64,000 bases of DNA, taken from assembly GCF_000834635.1 (NCBI RefSeq), contig NZ_JXQV01000003.1, positions 62,001 through 126,000 of the forward strand, in the 5' to 3' direction. The notes under the pieces are model-generated. The model did no database searches and was not told the DNA's origin. It was given only the letters and a program-made list of their open reading frames with translations. Made by a program: the position numbers and the translations under genes. Below, one piece after another: positions 29,765-39,144 of the stretch. This DNA comes from Agrobacterium tumefaciens. GTDB taxonomy: Bacteria > Pseudomonadota > Alphaproteobacteria > Rhizobiales > Rhizobiaceae. Within the stretch, counting starts at the first letter, position 1. Each line of letters starts with the position of its first letter.

Positions 29765-30733
29765 TTATTCCGCTGCATCCTTCAGGCTACTCTCGCGGGC
29801 CAACGTCATTCTGCGGAGAAAGCCGTCGTGGTTGGGGCACTGCGACAGACGCTCCTGAAATGCCTCGATTAGCCATGTCGCTGCGGGTCCGCAGGGCGAA
29901 TCCGCCTTGTGCAGGGCATAAAGCGGGTATTCGCCACCCTCATAGGAATCAAGCTCAAGAGCTTTGAGACTGCCGTTGATGATATCGTTGCGCACCACAG
30001 ATACGGGAAGGCCACCCCAGCCGAGACCGCCTTTGATAAGTTGGTATTTGGTGGCGATGTCGCTGACGCGCCATTTTTTATAGGACAGCACGTTGAAATC
30101 CTTGCCCTTTGTCAGGCCGGACGCATCGGTAACCACAAGCTGCACCTCTTCGCGCACATCTGCCAGCGTCAGCGGGCGGTTCAGCAGCACCAGCGGATGG
30201 TCGGCGGCCGCCACCGGCACCATGAAAGAGTGGCCGACCTTGTCAATAACAAGCCCATCATCCTGATGGAACATGGCGCCGCCAATGCCGATATTGGCCT
30301 TCCGGTTCAAAACCATATCCATGACCATGCCAAGCTCGCCAACGCTGAGGTTCAGCGTGACGGTGGGGAACTGAACGCGAAAGTCCCTCAGCGCATCAAC
30401 CACCGCTTCGGCGGGCACCATGGTGCTGATGGCAAGCGAAACTTCGGCCTCAAGGCCCTGCTTCAAGCCTTTGGCGCGGGCGCGCAAATCCTGAAGGCCG
30501 GAAACGATGCGGCGCGCATGCTCCAGCATCGCCGCACCTTCATCCGTCAATTTGGGCTGGCGAACGCCGTTGCGCTCAAACAGCGTGACTTCCAGCTGGG
30601 CTTCAAGATTGGCAATCGTATAGCTGACAACCGATTGCGCCCGGTTCAGCGCGCGTGAGGCGGCGGAAAAGCTGCCGGTCTCTGCCACGGAGAGAAAGAC
30701 CTGCAATTGGTCCAGTGTCGGATTTGCTTCCAT
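29765..30733 (-). CDS. LysR-family transcriptional regulator
   Basis: A 322-residue regulator with an N-terminal winged helix-turn-helix (FLSVAETGSFSAASRALNR, QSVVSYTIANLE) and a two-lobed co-inducer domain. The ATG at 30733 starts at MEANPTLDQLQVF; the frame runs far upstream but that extension overlaps the divergent promoter. It is transcribed divergently from the FMN azoreductase gene, with 134 bp between the starts, the usual layout for a LysR regulator and its target. Confidence 0.93.
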   Translation of the reverse strand: MEANPTLDQLQVFLSVAETGSFSAASRALNRAQSVVSYTIANLEAQLEVTLFERNGVRQPKLTDEGAAMLEHARRIVSGLQDLRARAKGLKQGLEAEVSLAISTMVPAEAVVDALRDFRVQFPTVTLNLSVGELGMVMDMVLNRKANIGIGGAMFHQDDGLVIDKVGHSFMVPVAAADHPLVLLNRPLTLADVREEVQLVVTDASGLTKGKDFNVLSYKKWRVSDIATKYQLIKGGLGWGGLPVSVVRNDIINGSLKALELDSYEGGEYPLYALHKADSPCGPAATWLIEAFQERLSQCPNHDGFLRRMTLARESSLKDAAE

Positions 30734-30867
30734 GGTCCATCCAGTTTCTCGATAGGTGACTTCCAGATTATCACAGTTTTCTAGATGACAACATTGAACG
30801 ATACAAGCACCAACGATTGGGCTGCTGTGCCCCGTCCAACCTCTATATTGACCCAAGGATATTGCAC

Positions 30868-31482
30868 ATGTCGAAAATTCTTCTCGTAACGTCCAGCCCA
30901 CGCGGCGACCAGTCCATGTCCAACAAGTTTGCTGGCGAACTTGCTGCTAAAATTCAGGCACAGACAAACGGCTCGATCACGCATCTCGACGTCGGCCAGA
31001 ACCCGATCAACCACCTCGACACGACAACGATTTCCGCCATTCGTTCGGCACCTGCTGATCGCAACGGCGAAGAAGCAGAGGCCATCAAGTATTCTGACGA
31101 GCGCGTTGCAGAACTGCTTGCAGCCGACACGGTCATCATCGGCACCGGCCTTATCAACTTCAGCATCTATTCCGGCCTGAAGGCTTGGATCGACCTTATC
31201 GCCCGTGCTGGCCAGACGTTCCGTTACACAGAAACAGGTCCTGTTGGCCTCGCAACCGGCAAGAGGGTTTACATCGTATTGGCTTCTTCCGGCATCTACT
31301 CGGAAGGCCCAGCAGCACCTCTGGAGCTTGCTGTTCCTTACCTCAAGACCGTTCTCGGCTTCATGGGCATGACCAACGTTGAAGTCATTCGCGTTGAAGG
31401 CCTGGCCTTCGGTCCAGAAGCTGCTGAAAAGGCAATTGCCGCAGCAACTGCCAAGATTGAAGATCTGGCCAAGGCTGCCTGA
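30868..31482 (+). CDS. azoR: FMN-dependent NADH-azoreductase
   Basis: A 204-residue flavodoxin-like quinone/azo reductase. The FMN phosphate-binding loop is SSPRGDQSMSNKFAGEL near the N-terminus; GTGLINFSIYSGLKAWIDLI and VYIVLASSGIYS are family blocks. AzoR enzymes reduce quinones and azo compounds and protect from thiol or quinone stress. The ATG at 30868 has AAGGA 9 bp upstream; the frame is open to a TTG 17 codons earlier. It is likely controlled by the divergent LysR gene. Confidence 0.93.
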   Translation: MSKILLVTSSPRGDQSMSNKFAGELAAKIQAQTNGSITHLDVGQNPINHLDTTTISAIRSAPADRNGEEAEAIKYSDERVAELLAADTVIIGTGLINFSIYSGLKAWIDLIARAGQTFRYTETGPVGLATGKRVYIVLASSGIYSEGPAAPLELAVPYLKTVLGFMGMTNVEVIRVEGLAFGPEAAEKAIAAATAKIEDLAKAA

Positions 31483-31490
31483 TATGAAAA

Positions 31491-31515
31491 AAAGCGGCGC
31501 TATAAACGCCGCTTT
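31491..31515 (+). terminator. First hairpin after azoR
   Basis: AAAGCGGCG and CGCCGCTTT form a 9-bp stem with a 7-nt loop, starting 8 bp after the azoR stop; flanking A and T runs would allow action on either strand. Confidence 0.75.
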
Positions 31516-31530
31516 CCATAAACTACCCAA

Positions 31531-31559
31531 CGGCTGCGAGCCTCTCGCGGCCGTTTTTT
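31531..31559 (+). terminator. Second terminator hairpin after azoR
   Basis: CGGCTGCGAG and CTCGCGGCCG pair over 10 bp (one G-T wobble) with a 3-nt loop and are followed by T6. It overlaps the stop codon of the convergent HlyU-like gene. Confidence 0.85.
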
Positions 31560-31860
31560 ATTTGAACAGCGACGCGCCGCTCTGATCGATAATCAGCTGA
31601 CCCTTGCGCACGGTGAATTCGACGGCATCTTCAAGGCTGGAGAACATATCCGCCCGCACGAATTCATGCACAAGCGTCTCTTCCCCCACGATCTTCTCAA
31701 TGCGTCCGGCCAGACGGTATTGGCCGCCCTCTTTCATCGGCGTCGCGATGATCACGCAATCCTTGTAGGGATGCGGCTCTGCCGATTCGGCCTTCTTCGG
31801 TGCAGCATCTGATGAGGCCGAGCCGAAAGCGGAAAAAAGTTTCGAAAAGAACGAGGCCAT
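31558..31860 (-). CDS. HlyU-family protein
   Basis: A 100-residue protein: a 30-residue Ala/Ser/Lys-rich N-terminus and a compact domain with HPYKDCVIIATPMKEGGQYRLAGRIEK and EFVRADMFSSLEDAVEFTVRKGQLIIDQ. This matches the alphaproteobacterial HlyU family annotated as transcriptional activators after a Vibrio haemolysin regulator. No DNA-binding helix-turn-helix is obvious, so the regulatory role is doubtful. GGAAGG lies a few bases before the ATG. It ends next to azoR and is 62 bp downstream of ilvA. Confidence 0.8.
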   Translation of the reverse strand: MASFFSKLFSAFGSASSDAAPKKAESAEPHPYKDCVIIATPMKEGGQYRLAGRIEKIVGEETLVHEFVRADMFSSLEDAVEFTVRKGQLIIDQSGASLFK

Positions 31861-31922
31861 GATCTACCTTCCTTTGTAGAATTGGCAGGGCGTTGCATCA
31901 CCCTGCCCGTTTTGCGACCACA

Positions 31923-33173
31923 TCAGATGATGAGGTTGGCAAGGATTTCGTTTTCGGTGATGTCCTCATATCCGAGGCCCGCATCTTCAAAACGCTGGAA
32001 CAGACCGCTGAAATTCTCCCGGTCGGTCGTCTCGATGCCAATCAGGATCGAGCCGAAATTGCGGGCCGATTTCTTCAGATATTCGAAGCGCGCAACGTCA
32101 TCATCCGGGCCGAGAAGATTGAGGAAATCACGCAGCGCGCCCGGGCGCTGCGGCAGGCGCAGAATGAAGTATTTCTTCACGCCGGTGTAGCGCATGGCGC
32201 GTTCTTTTACGTCAGGCAGGCGGTCGAAATCGAAGTTACCGCCGGAAACGACGCAAACGACGCGCTTGCCCTCGAGCTTTTCTCGGTCAAGCTGCTCCAG
32301 CGCAGCAATGGCCAAAGCACCGGCAGGCTCCAGCACAACGCCTTCCAGATTGAGCATATCGATGATTGTAACGCAGATAGCGTTTTCAGGGACGAGCTCC
32401 ACCTGCTCCGGCGAAAAGTGCTGCAAAGCCTCGAAGTTGAGTTCGCCAATGCGCGCAACGGCCGCACCATCAACGAAATTGTCGACCTTGTTCAGCGTCA
32501 CCCCTTCGCCCGCCGTAAGGCTGGTCTTCAGGCTCGGCGCGCCAACGGGTTCGCAGAAAACGAAACTGCTCTTGGCGAGATCGTCAGCAAAGTAGCCGGT
32601 CAACCCGGCAGAGAGACCACCGCCACCGACAGGCATGACCAAAATATCCGGCAGTTGGCCTTCCGGCAACTGATCAGCAATCTCGGCGGCAACAGTCGCC
32701 TGTCCTTCGATGATGTCCTTATGATCGAAGGGGGGCACCATATAGCCCGATGTTTCCTCGACGAAGGTGCGGGCAGCGGCATAGCACTGGTCGAAGATAT
32801 CGCCGACGAGGCGGATCTTGATGAATTCACCACCGAAAATGCGGGTCTTGTCGATCTTCTGCTGCGGCGTCGTCACCGGCATGAAAACCACGCCATGAAC
32901 GCCGAAATGACGGCAAGCAAAGGCGAATCCCTGCGCGTGGTTTCCGGCAGATGCGCAAACGAAAATCTTGTCTTTTCCCGTCGTGGCAACGGCTTTGCGC
33001 AGAAAATTGAAGGCGCCTCTAATCTTGTAGGAACGAACAGGCGTCAGGTCTTCACGCTTCAGCCAGATCTCCGCGCCATAGCGTCGGCTGAGATGTTCAT
33101 TCAACTGCAAAGGCGTTTCAGGAAACAATTCCCGAACTTCTCGCCTTGCGGCTTCTACAAGCAATTTATCCAC
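31923..33173 (-). CDS. ilvA: Threonine ammonia-lyase (threonine dehydratase)
   Basis: About 416 residues. A PLP-dependent fold II enzyme converts threonine to 2-oxobutanoate, the first step to isoleucine: the PLP lysine is in PVRSYKIRGAFNF, the Asn-containing loop in ASAGNHAQGFA and the phosphate loop in PVGGGGLSAG. One ACT-like domain at the C-terminus (GVKKYFILRLPQRPGALRDF) suggests feedback control. The start is uncertain: no ATG is available, and the GTG at 33173 has GGA 9 bp upstream; the frame also extends to a TTG at 33251. It is divergent from trkH. Confidence 0.93.
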   Translation of the reverse strand: MDKLLVEAARREVRELFPETPLQLNEHLSRRYGAEIWLKREDLTPVRSYKIRGAFNFLRKAVATTGKDKIFVCASAGNHAQGFAFACRHFGVHGVVFMPVTTPQQKIDKTRIFGGEFIKIRLVGDIFDQCYAAARTFVEETSGYMVPPFDHKDIIEGQATVAAEIADQLPEGQLPDILVMPVGGGGLSAGLTGYFADDLAKSSFVFCEPVGAPSLKTSLTAGEGVTLNKVDNFVDGAAVARIGELNFEALQHFSPEQVELVPENAICVTIIDMLNLEGVVLEPAGALAIAALEQLDREKLEGKRVVCVVSGGNFDFDRLPDVKERAMRYTGVKKYFILRLPQRPGALRDFLNLLGPDDDVARFEYLKKSARNFGSILIGIETTDRENFSGLFQRFEDAGLGYEDITENEILANLII

Positions 33174-33286
33174 GATTTTCAATCCATTGAATTTCAGGTT
33201 GGCTCCCGCTATGCCATAGGAAAACGCTTGAGACAAAGACTCTTTGCGCAACTTCGGTACGCCTCACTCAATCAAGGTTTCATTTC

Positions 33287-34747
33287 TTGAACAGCAACCT
33301 TCTGCGCGCGGTCCTCTATATCGCTTCCATCTTCGGGCTTTACATGGCAACGGCGATGTTTATCCCGGCCATGGCCGACCTTTATTATGGAAACAGTGAT
33401 TGGGCAGTGTTTGCCACATCCGGCTTCATGTGTGGCGGGCTGGCACTTGCCGGTGCGCTCGCCACCCGCGCGCCCATGCCCACCTTCAACAAAAGGTTCG
33501 GCTTTCTGCTGGTCAATGTCCTCTGGCTCGTCTTCTCGCTCGTCGGCGCTGTGCCGCTGTATTTGTCTGAACTCAATCTCAGCTTTGGCCAGGCTCTGTT
33601 TGAATCCATTTCGGCAATCACCACCACGGGCTCCACAGTTATTGCCGGGCTGGACAACACTCCACAAGGCATCCTGCTCTGGCGCTCATTGCTGTGCTGG
33701 CTGGGCGGCATCGGTATTGTTGCGCTCGGCCTGTTCATCCTGCCGCTGCTGCGCGTTGGCGGTATGACCTTTTTCCGCATGGAATCGTCAGACACGTCTA
33801 GCGACCGCCCTTTCGCGCGCCTTGCGAGCTTCACCAAAGCCTTTGTTGCAATCTACATAGTCATGACGCTGGCCTGCACCATCGCCTTCGATTTCGCAGG
33901 CATGACCCATTTCGATGCGCTGAACCACGCCATGTCCACAATCGCGACAGGCGGCTTTTCCACGCATGATGCCTCCTTTGCGTTTTTCGGAAACAATATC
34001 GCGCTTCTGTGGATCGCCACATTCTTCCTGATCCTCGGAAGCTTGCCCTTCTCTGTGATGATCCTGCTGGCCGTGCGCGGACGCCTGGATATTCTGCATG
34101 ATCCGCAGATACGCGTCTTCATCGGCTATCTCTGCGCCATATCGCTGGCGGTCGCCATCTACCACCACATCACAAATGGCGTGCGGCTCGATCATGCACT
34201 CAGCCATTCCTTCTTCAACATGGCATCGATTCTGTCGACAGGCGGCTTCGCCAGCGATGACTACACGCTCTGGGGTCCATTCGTAGTGGTTGTTGCCTTC
34301 CTCGCCACCTTCATGGGCGGCTGTTCTGGCTCGACAGCGGGCGGCATCAAGGCATACCGCTTCATCATCGTCTTCAGCGTCGTGAAAACCGGCCTGAAAA
34401 AACTGCTCTATCCGGATGCCGTCTATTCCGTGCGCTATGGCAAGCAAGTTGTGGACGCAGAAACGATCCGCAACGTCTTTCTCTTCATCAGCTGCTATAT
34501 CGCCCTGTGGATCGGCGGCAGCCTTGTCATGAGCGCCATGAACTATGACTTCCTGACCGCAACGTCAGCAGTCGCCACCGCACTCGCCAATGTCGGCCCC
34601 GGCGTCGGCCCCATCATCGGCCCCGCAGGTAATTTCTCAACCATCAAGGACCCGGCACTCTATCTTCTATCGCTGATGATGCTGCTGGGCCGCCTCGAAA
34701 TACTGACCGTACTCGTGCTGCTGATGCCGCTGTTCTGGAAGGCTTGA
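33287..34747 (+). CDS. trkH: Potassium uptake protein TrkH
   Basis: A 486-residue membrane protein with about ten helices and the four K+-filter loops of the Trk/Ktr superfamily, visible as TTTGSTVI, ATGGFSTH, STGGFASD and NVGPGVGP. It would form the K+ pore with the regulatory TrkA, which is not in the window. The best start is TTG at 33287, with AAGG 9 bp upstream. It is divergent from ilvA and followed by a tRNA gene on the other strand. Confidence 0.94.
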   Translation: MNSNLLRAVLYIASIFGLYMATAMFIPAMADLYYGNSDWAVFATSGFMCGGLALAGALATRAPMPTFNKRFGFLLVNVLWLVFSLVGAVPLYLSELNLSFGQALFESISAITTTGSTVIAGLDNTPQGILLWRSLLCWLGGIGIVALGLFILPLLRVGGMTFFRMESSDTSSDRPFARLASFTKAFVAIYIVMTLACTIAFDFAGMTHFDALNHAMSTIATGGFSTHDASFAFFGNNIALLWIATFFLILGSLPFSVMILLAVRGRLDILHDPQIRVFIGYLCAISLAVAIYHHITNGVRLDHALSHSFFNMASILSTGGFASDDYTLWGPFVVVVAFLATFMGGCSGSTAGGIKAYRFIIVFSVVKTGLKKLLYPDAVYSVRYGKQVVDAETIRNVFLFISCYIALWIGGSLVMSAMNYDFLTATSAVATALANVGPGVGPIIGPAGNFSTIKDPALYLLSLMMLLGRLEILTVLVLLMPLFWKA

Positions 34748-34763
34748 GAGCAATTTGAGGCAT

Positions 34764-34849
34764 TGGTGCGGACGGCGGGACTTGAACCCGCAAGACCGTG
34801 GGTCGGCAGATTTTAAGTCTGCTGCGTATACCGATTCCGCCACGTCCGC
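34764..34849 (-). tRNA. tRNA-Leu(UAA)
   Basis: An 86-nt tRNA with a long variable arm, as expected for leucine. The acceptor halves GCGGACG and CGTCCGC pair, the anticodon loop is CTTAAAA (anticodon TAA), the T-loop is GGTTCAAGTCC, and CCA is encoded. Confidence 0.97.
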
Positions 34850-34914
34850 TTGCGGGTTTTATCTACACAGTGCAACCGGCTGTGGTCAACCGGGCGTCGT
34901 AGTTGTGATGTGAT

Positions 34915-35622
34915 TTAACCACACCAGGATTGGGCAAGCGAGCCGGTGCGGCGGGCGAGGCCTTCGCGCACAAGCTGATCGGCGAAGGAGACGCCTCCCC
35001 GCGACAGGGTGGAGGAACTGCCGGTGGATGCGACCTGAAAACCGCCCGCGTTCAACATGTCGCGCAGACGAACCTTGGCGGTGAAGCCCTTCTGGCGTTC
35101 TTCCAGGCAGCGAGCCTGCTCAGTATTTGGCACCTCGATACCCGAGAGATGCATTTTCACGCCCTTCATCCAGAAAGTATTGCCATCGGCCACGCAATTG
35201 TTGAGGCCCGAACGGCCACAAAAGGCAAAGGCAGCGGGCTTTTCACCGAGCGATACATTTTGCACAGTTGGGCGCGGCGCAGGCAGGGTGGCGGATGTCG
35301 TTTGCATCGCAGCCGCTCCTGCTGGCATGGCGATGGAGCGCGGCGGCACTGGAGCGCCGTTAGAAGGCAGGCCGGCAGTCTGTGTGGGTGCGGGCTTTGG
35401 CCGCTCGGTCGAAACCTCGCGTGTGGCAGTTTTTGGGGGCGATGAGGCTGGTTTCGAAACAGAGGCGACCGTGCTTTTCAGCTGGGGCAGCAAACTATCG
35501 CGATGCTCGTAAACCTGAATGCCACCAACGGCCACTCCCAGCAGCAGCAACCATGACCACAGCCCGGAACCGCCCGATTTGGCGGATGAACGGCGGCGGG
35601 CGGCGGGCTTTTTCTTGCTCAC
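34915..35622 (-). CDS. Membrane-anchored SNase-like (thermonuclease-fold) protein, active site apparently degenerate
   Basis: A 235-residue protein with a basic N-terminus, one membrane helix (about 22-40), a Pro/Thr/Ala-rich linker (45-125) and a C-terminal staphylococcal-nuclease-like domain: CVADGNTFWMKGVKMHLSGI, then CLEERQKGFTAKVRLRDML and SFADQLVREGLARR. In active SNases the block VRL-x-GIDAPE supplies catalytic Arg, Asp and Glu; here it reads KMHLSGIEVPN, so all three appear changed. Four cysteines may form disulfides. It is probably a periplasmic non-catalytic relative. It stands alone next to tRNA-Leu. Confidence 0.78.
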   Translation of the reverse strand: MSKKKPAARRRSSAKSGGSGLWSWLLLLGVAVGGIQVYEHRDSLLPQLKSTVASVSKPASSPPKTATREVSTERPKPAPTQTAGLPSNGAPVPPRSIAMPAGAAAMQTTSATLPAPRPTVQNVSLGEKPAAFAFCGRSGLNNCVADGNTFWMKGVKMHLSGIEVPNTEQARCLEERQKGFTAKVRLRDMLNAGGFQVASTGSSSTLSRGGVSFADQLVREGLARRTGSLAQSWCG

Positions 35623-35800
35623 GGCGAAACTCCTTGTCTACGGCGCGCTGCTATAGGAACTGGCAACGGCAGCAAATTCGCTTTTCGAGGCGCTGATTGA
35701 GCAAACGGAGACGATGCTCGCTCTATCGGCACGCAGGCGCATTATCTGCGCAAGGAGTTTCCGAAAGGTTGGCATTTGAGATAAATGCCCATCAAAAAAT

Positions 35801-35826
35801 GAAGTTATCCCAAGCTTTTCTTGGGA
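35801..35826 (-). terminator. Possible terminator of the merR-type gene
   Basis: TCCCAAG and CTTGGGA form a 7-bp stem right at the stop codon of the MerR-family gene; a T6 tract follows only after 8 nt on the minus strand, so this is a weak candidate. Confidence 0.35.
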
Positions 35827-36357
35827 TCAGCGGACCTGATCCAGCAGGCGCTTGCATTCAAGAAGATCGAAAAGGGCTTCCTGCAACAGCGCACGGTCGT
35901 CCTTGTTGATGCTGGATTTTCCGAGAGAGATCTCCGGCGTGTCGTCTGCAGCACCGCCGAAGCCGAAAAAGCGGCCACTCGGCTTTGCCTTGGGGCGGCC
36001 AACGACTTCGTCCTCTTCCGCACTGGCAACGCGTGGCTCGGCGGTCTCGCCGCTGGCCGCCATGATGGCTTCCATCGTTGCCATATCGCCTGACGCAATG
36101 GCGGACACGAAGCGGTTGCCATTGGTCTTGAGCAGTTTCTGCACGCCTTTGATCGTATAGCCGTGATCATAAAGCAGGTGCCGGATGCCTTTTAGCAGAT
36201 CGACATCATCGGGACGATAATAGCGGCGGCCACCGCCACGCTTCATGGGCTTGATTTGCGGAAAGCGGGTTTCCCAAAAGCGCAGCACGTGCTGCGGCAG
36301 GTCCAGATCCTCAGCCACTTCACTGATGGTTCGAAAGGCGTCGGGGCTCTTATCCAA
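35827..36357 (-). CDS. MerR-family transcriptional regulator
   Basis: About 176 residues with a MerR winged helix at the N-terminus: [27 protein letters not shown] and [20 protein letters not shown] low-complexity Glu/Ala/Lys region and a short C-terminal helix ([19 protein letters not shown]) replace a metal-binding domain; no cysteine pair is seen. A TTG at 36357 is the best start, with GGGAG 6 bp upstream. It is the last gene of the conserved yceD-plsX-fabH-ihfA-merR run of Rhizobiales, 165 bp after ihfA. Target unknown. Confidence 0.88.
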   Translation of the reverse strand: MDKSPDAFRTISEVAEDLDLPQHVLRFWETRFPQIKPMKRGGGRRYYRPDDVDLLKGIRHLLYDHGYTIKGVQKLLKTNGNRFVSAIASGDMATMEAIMAASGETAEPRVASAEEDEVVGRPKAKPSGRFFGFGGAADDTPEISLGKSSINKDDRALLQEALFDLLECKRLLDQVR

Positions 36358-36522
36358 GTTCAACTCCCATCCACACCATAGGCAGGATTCCAAAACAAGG
36401 CTCAAGGTACGATGCGAATCGTATAGATATCAACGGCTAGGCGGTTGAAATTCAATCATGTTCACAGGAAGAAACGGCACCCTGCGTGCAGAAACATGTG
36501 AACCGGAGATGTCACGCCAAAC

Positions 36523-36861
36523 TCAGGCGCTGGTCTTCTGGGTTTTCTGCTTGGCTTTCCGGGCAGAGTGAGCCTTGAGAATGCGCTGCTTGAGAACGTT
36601 CGATGCCTTGAAGGTCATTACACGCCGCGGCGAAATCGGCACTTCCTCACCGGTCTTTGGATTGCGACCGATGCGCTCGTTCTTCTCGCGGATTTGAAAT
36701 GTTGCGAATGAGGAAAGTTTGACAACTTCCCCGCGCGTGATCGCATTGCAGATCTCGTCAATCACGGTTTCGACCAGTTCGGCGGATTCGGTTCGGGACA
36801 ACCCCACTTTACGAAACACAGACTCGGCTAGATCCGCACGTGTCACTGTTTTCCCGGCCAT
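36523..36861 (-). CDS. ihfA: Integration host factor subunit alpha
   Basis: A 112-residue HU/IHF-family DNA-bending protein. [22 protein letters not shown] begins the helical body and the beta-arm carries [18 protein letters not shown] with the intercalating Pro. The C-terminus adds a Lys/Thr/Gln-rich tail. Adjacent fabH/plsX and the alpha-type sequence point to IhfA rather than HU. GGGGA precedes the ATG at 36861; the frame is open 24 codons further upstream without a ribosome site. Confidence 0.95.
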   Translation of the reverse strand: MAGKTVTRADLAESVFRKVGLSRTESAELVETVIDEICNAITRGEVVKLSSFATFQIREKNERIGRNPKTGEEVPISPRRVMTFKASNVLKQRILKAHSARKAKQKTQKTSA

Positions 36862-37006
36862 ATTTCCCCGCACCGCTCTCTTTTTATCTTGCTGAACAGC
36901 GCGGAGATTATTGCCCTTGTTGCAACCGGTCAAGCAGAGTTTCCGGATTAGTTAAGTCATTTCCATTAATAGTGGCAATGGCTTACAAGGTATTATCCAT
37001 AAAACT

Positions 37007-37978
37007 TTACCAGCGCAGTAGAACGGCACCCCATGTGAAGCCCCCGCCCATGGCTTCCAGCATGACCAGATCGCCCTTTTTGATGCGACCATCGGCAGCA
37101 GCAGCAGCCAGCGCGAGCGGAATGGAGGCAGCCGATGTGTTGCCGTGCTGATCCACGGTGATCACGACCTTCTCAGTCGGAATGCCAAGCTTTTTAGCAG
37201 AACCATCGATGATACGGCGGTTTGCCTGGTGCGGAACGAGCCAGTCCAGATCATCCGCAGTCGTGCCGGTGGCCTCGAACGCTGCCTCGATAACATCGGT
37301 GATCATGCCAACTGCGTGTTTGAAAACCTCACGGCCTTCCATTCGCAGATGCCCCACTGTGCCGGTCGTGGACGGTCCACCATCCACGTACAGCTTATCC
37401 TTGTGGGAACCGTCGGAGCGCAGGTTCGATGTCAAGATACCGCGATCTGAGGTCTTGCCCTCGCCCTCGCCCGCCTCAAGCACCACCGCACCAGCACCAT
37501 CGCCAAACAGCACGCAGGTCGTGCGGTCGGTCCAGTCGAGAATACGAGAGAAGGTCTCGGCACCGATAACCAGAACCCGCTTGGCCATGCCGCCACGGAT
37601 ATAGAGGTCAGCCGTGGCCATGGCGTAAACGAAGCCCGAACAGACAGCCTGAACATCGAACGCGAAGCCGCTCGTAATGCCAAGGCGGCTCTGGATGTTG
37701 ACCGCCGTTGCCGGAAACGTGTTGTCAGGCGTGGAGGTCGCCACGATGATGAGATCGATTTCATCCGGCTTGATACCGGCATTCTCCAGCGCAGCACGTG
37801 CGGCCAGCTCACCAAGCGAAGAGGTCGTTTCACCCTCACCGGCAATATAACGCTGCTTGATGCCCGTGCGCTGGACGATCCATTCATCCGTGGTATCGAC
37901 GATCGCCTCAATGTCCTGGTTCGTCATGACGCGCTTTGGCAAAGCGGCACCGTAACCTCTTACGATTGAGCGTATCAT
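37007..37978 (-). CDS. fabH: Beta-ketoacyl-ACP synthase III
   Basis: A 323-residue thiolase-fold enzyme that condenses acetyl-CoA with malonyl-ACP to start fatty acid synthesis. The triad is visible as Cys in [13 protein letters not shown], His in [11 protein letters not shown] and Asn in [14 protein letters not shown]; the end [13 protein letters not shown] is the usual FabH C-terminus. The ATG directly follows the plsX stop codon with no gap, so translation is probably coupled. Confidence 0.97.
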   Translation of the reverse strand: MIRSIVRGYGAALPKRVMTNQDIEAIVDTTDEWIVQRTGIKQRYIAGEGETTSSLGELAARAALENAGIKPDEIDLIIVATSTPDNTFPATAVNIQSRLGITSGFAFDVQAVCSGFVYAMATADLYIRGGMAKRVLVIGAETFSRILDWTDRTTCVLFGDGAGAVVLEAGEGEGKTSDRGILTSNLRSDGSHKDKLYVDGGPSTTGTVGHLRMEGREVFKHAVGMITDVIEAAFEATGTTADDLDWLVPHQANRRIIDGSAKKLGIPTEKVVITVDQHGNTSAASIPLALAAAAADGRIKKGDLVMLEAMGGGFTWGAVLLRW

Positions 37979-39043
37979 CTATTCTTCCTCATCAACCACG
38001 AGCGCTTCAGGGCCCGGAGGCGGAAGGCGTCTTGCGTGGTATGCTTTCAAATCGTTTTCTATTTTCGCGGTCAAACCGTTATGTGCCATGTCGTAACCAA
38101 CATCGACAGCCGATGCGAAACCAAGCGCATCCGTGCTGCCGTGGCTCTTGATAACAATGCCGTTCAAGCCGAGAAATACACCGCCATTGACCTTGCGGGG
38201 GTCCATTTTCTCGCGCAGCACATCAAACGCACTTTTCGCCAGGATATAACCGATCTTGGCAATGAAGCTGCGGGAAATCGCCTCGCGTAACAGGGTATTG
38301 ATCTGTCGTGCCGTACCCTCGGCCGTTTTCAGGGCGATATTGCCGGTAAAACCTTCGGTCACGACCACATCGACCGTTCCCTTGCCAATATCATTGCCTT
38401 CAACGAAGCCGCGATAATCGATGGTTCCGAGATCGGCCTCGCGGATGAGGCGACCGGCTTCACGAACTTCATCCTGACCTTTGACCTCTTCCACGCCAAC
38501 ATTCAGCAGGCCAACCGTCGGGCGATCAATGTCGAACAGGGCGCGCGCCATGGCGCCGCCCATGATGGCAAAATCGAGAAGCTGTTGGGAATCGGCGCCG
38601 ATGGTTGCGCCGACGTCCAGAACGATGCTTTCGCCCTTCAGCGTGGGCCAGATACCGGCAATGGCAGGACGCTCGATGCGCGCCATGGTGCGCAGGCAGA
38701 ACTTCGCCATGGCCATCAGCGCGCCTGTGTTGCCAGCGGACACGATGACGTCTGCCTCGCCAACCTTTACGGCTTCGATTGCGCGCCACATGCTGGAAAC
38801 GTAGCGGCCACGGCGCAAGGCCTGGCTCGGCTTTTCGTCCATGGTGACGGACACTTCACAATCGAAAAACTCCGATCTGTTCCGAAGTGTTGGATACTGC
38901 GCCAGAATAGGTTCACATATGGCCTTCTGCCCGTAGAGCAGAAAGGTTACATCGGTATGCCGCTCGAGTGCCTTGGCAGCACCTGCGATGGCAACATCAG
39001 GGCCAAAGTCTCCGCCCATGACGTCAATTGCTATTCTGATCAC
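37979..39043 (-). CDS. plsX: Phosphate acyltransferase PlsX
   Basis: A 354-residue enzyme making acyl-phosphate from acyl-ACP for phospholipid synthesis. The N-terminal [16 protein letters not shown] and the later [17 protein letters not shown] and [17 protein letters not shown] are family blocks. It sits between yceD and fabH in the classic lipid-synthesis cluster; rpmF, present between yceD and plsX in many other bacteria, is absent here. Confidence 0.97.
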   Translation of the reverse strand: MIRIAIDVMGGDFGPDVAIAGAAKALERHTDVTFLLYGQKAICEPILAQYPTLRNRSEFFDCEVSVTMDEKPSQALRRGRYVSSMWRAIEAVKVGEADVIVSAGNTGALMAMAKFCLRTMARIERPAIAGIWPTLKGESIVLDVGATIGADSQQLLDFAIMGGAMARALFDIDRPTVGLLNVGVEEVKGQDEVREAGRLIREADLGTIDYRGFVEGNDIGKGTVDVVVTEGFTGNIALKTAEGTARQINTLLREAISRSFIAKIGYILAKSAFDVLREKMDPRKVNGGVFLGLNGIVIKSHGSTDALGFASAVDVGYDMAHNGLTAKIENDLKAYHARRLPPPGPEALVVDEEE

Positions 39044-39144
39044 TCGTCCCTGATCCTTCTTACCGCCGTGCGGTTGGAATTTTGCGCGAAAATAACGTTT
39101 CCGCGCTCTCTTACAACTGAATTATTGGCAATGACCAACGGGAT

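Noticed and set aside
31893-33290. A 465-codon open frame on the plus strand
   Set aside because: Antisense shadow of ilvA; no similarity to any family I know.
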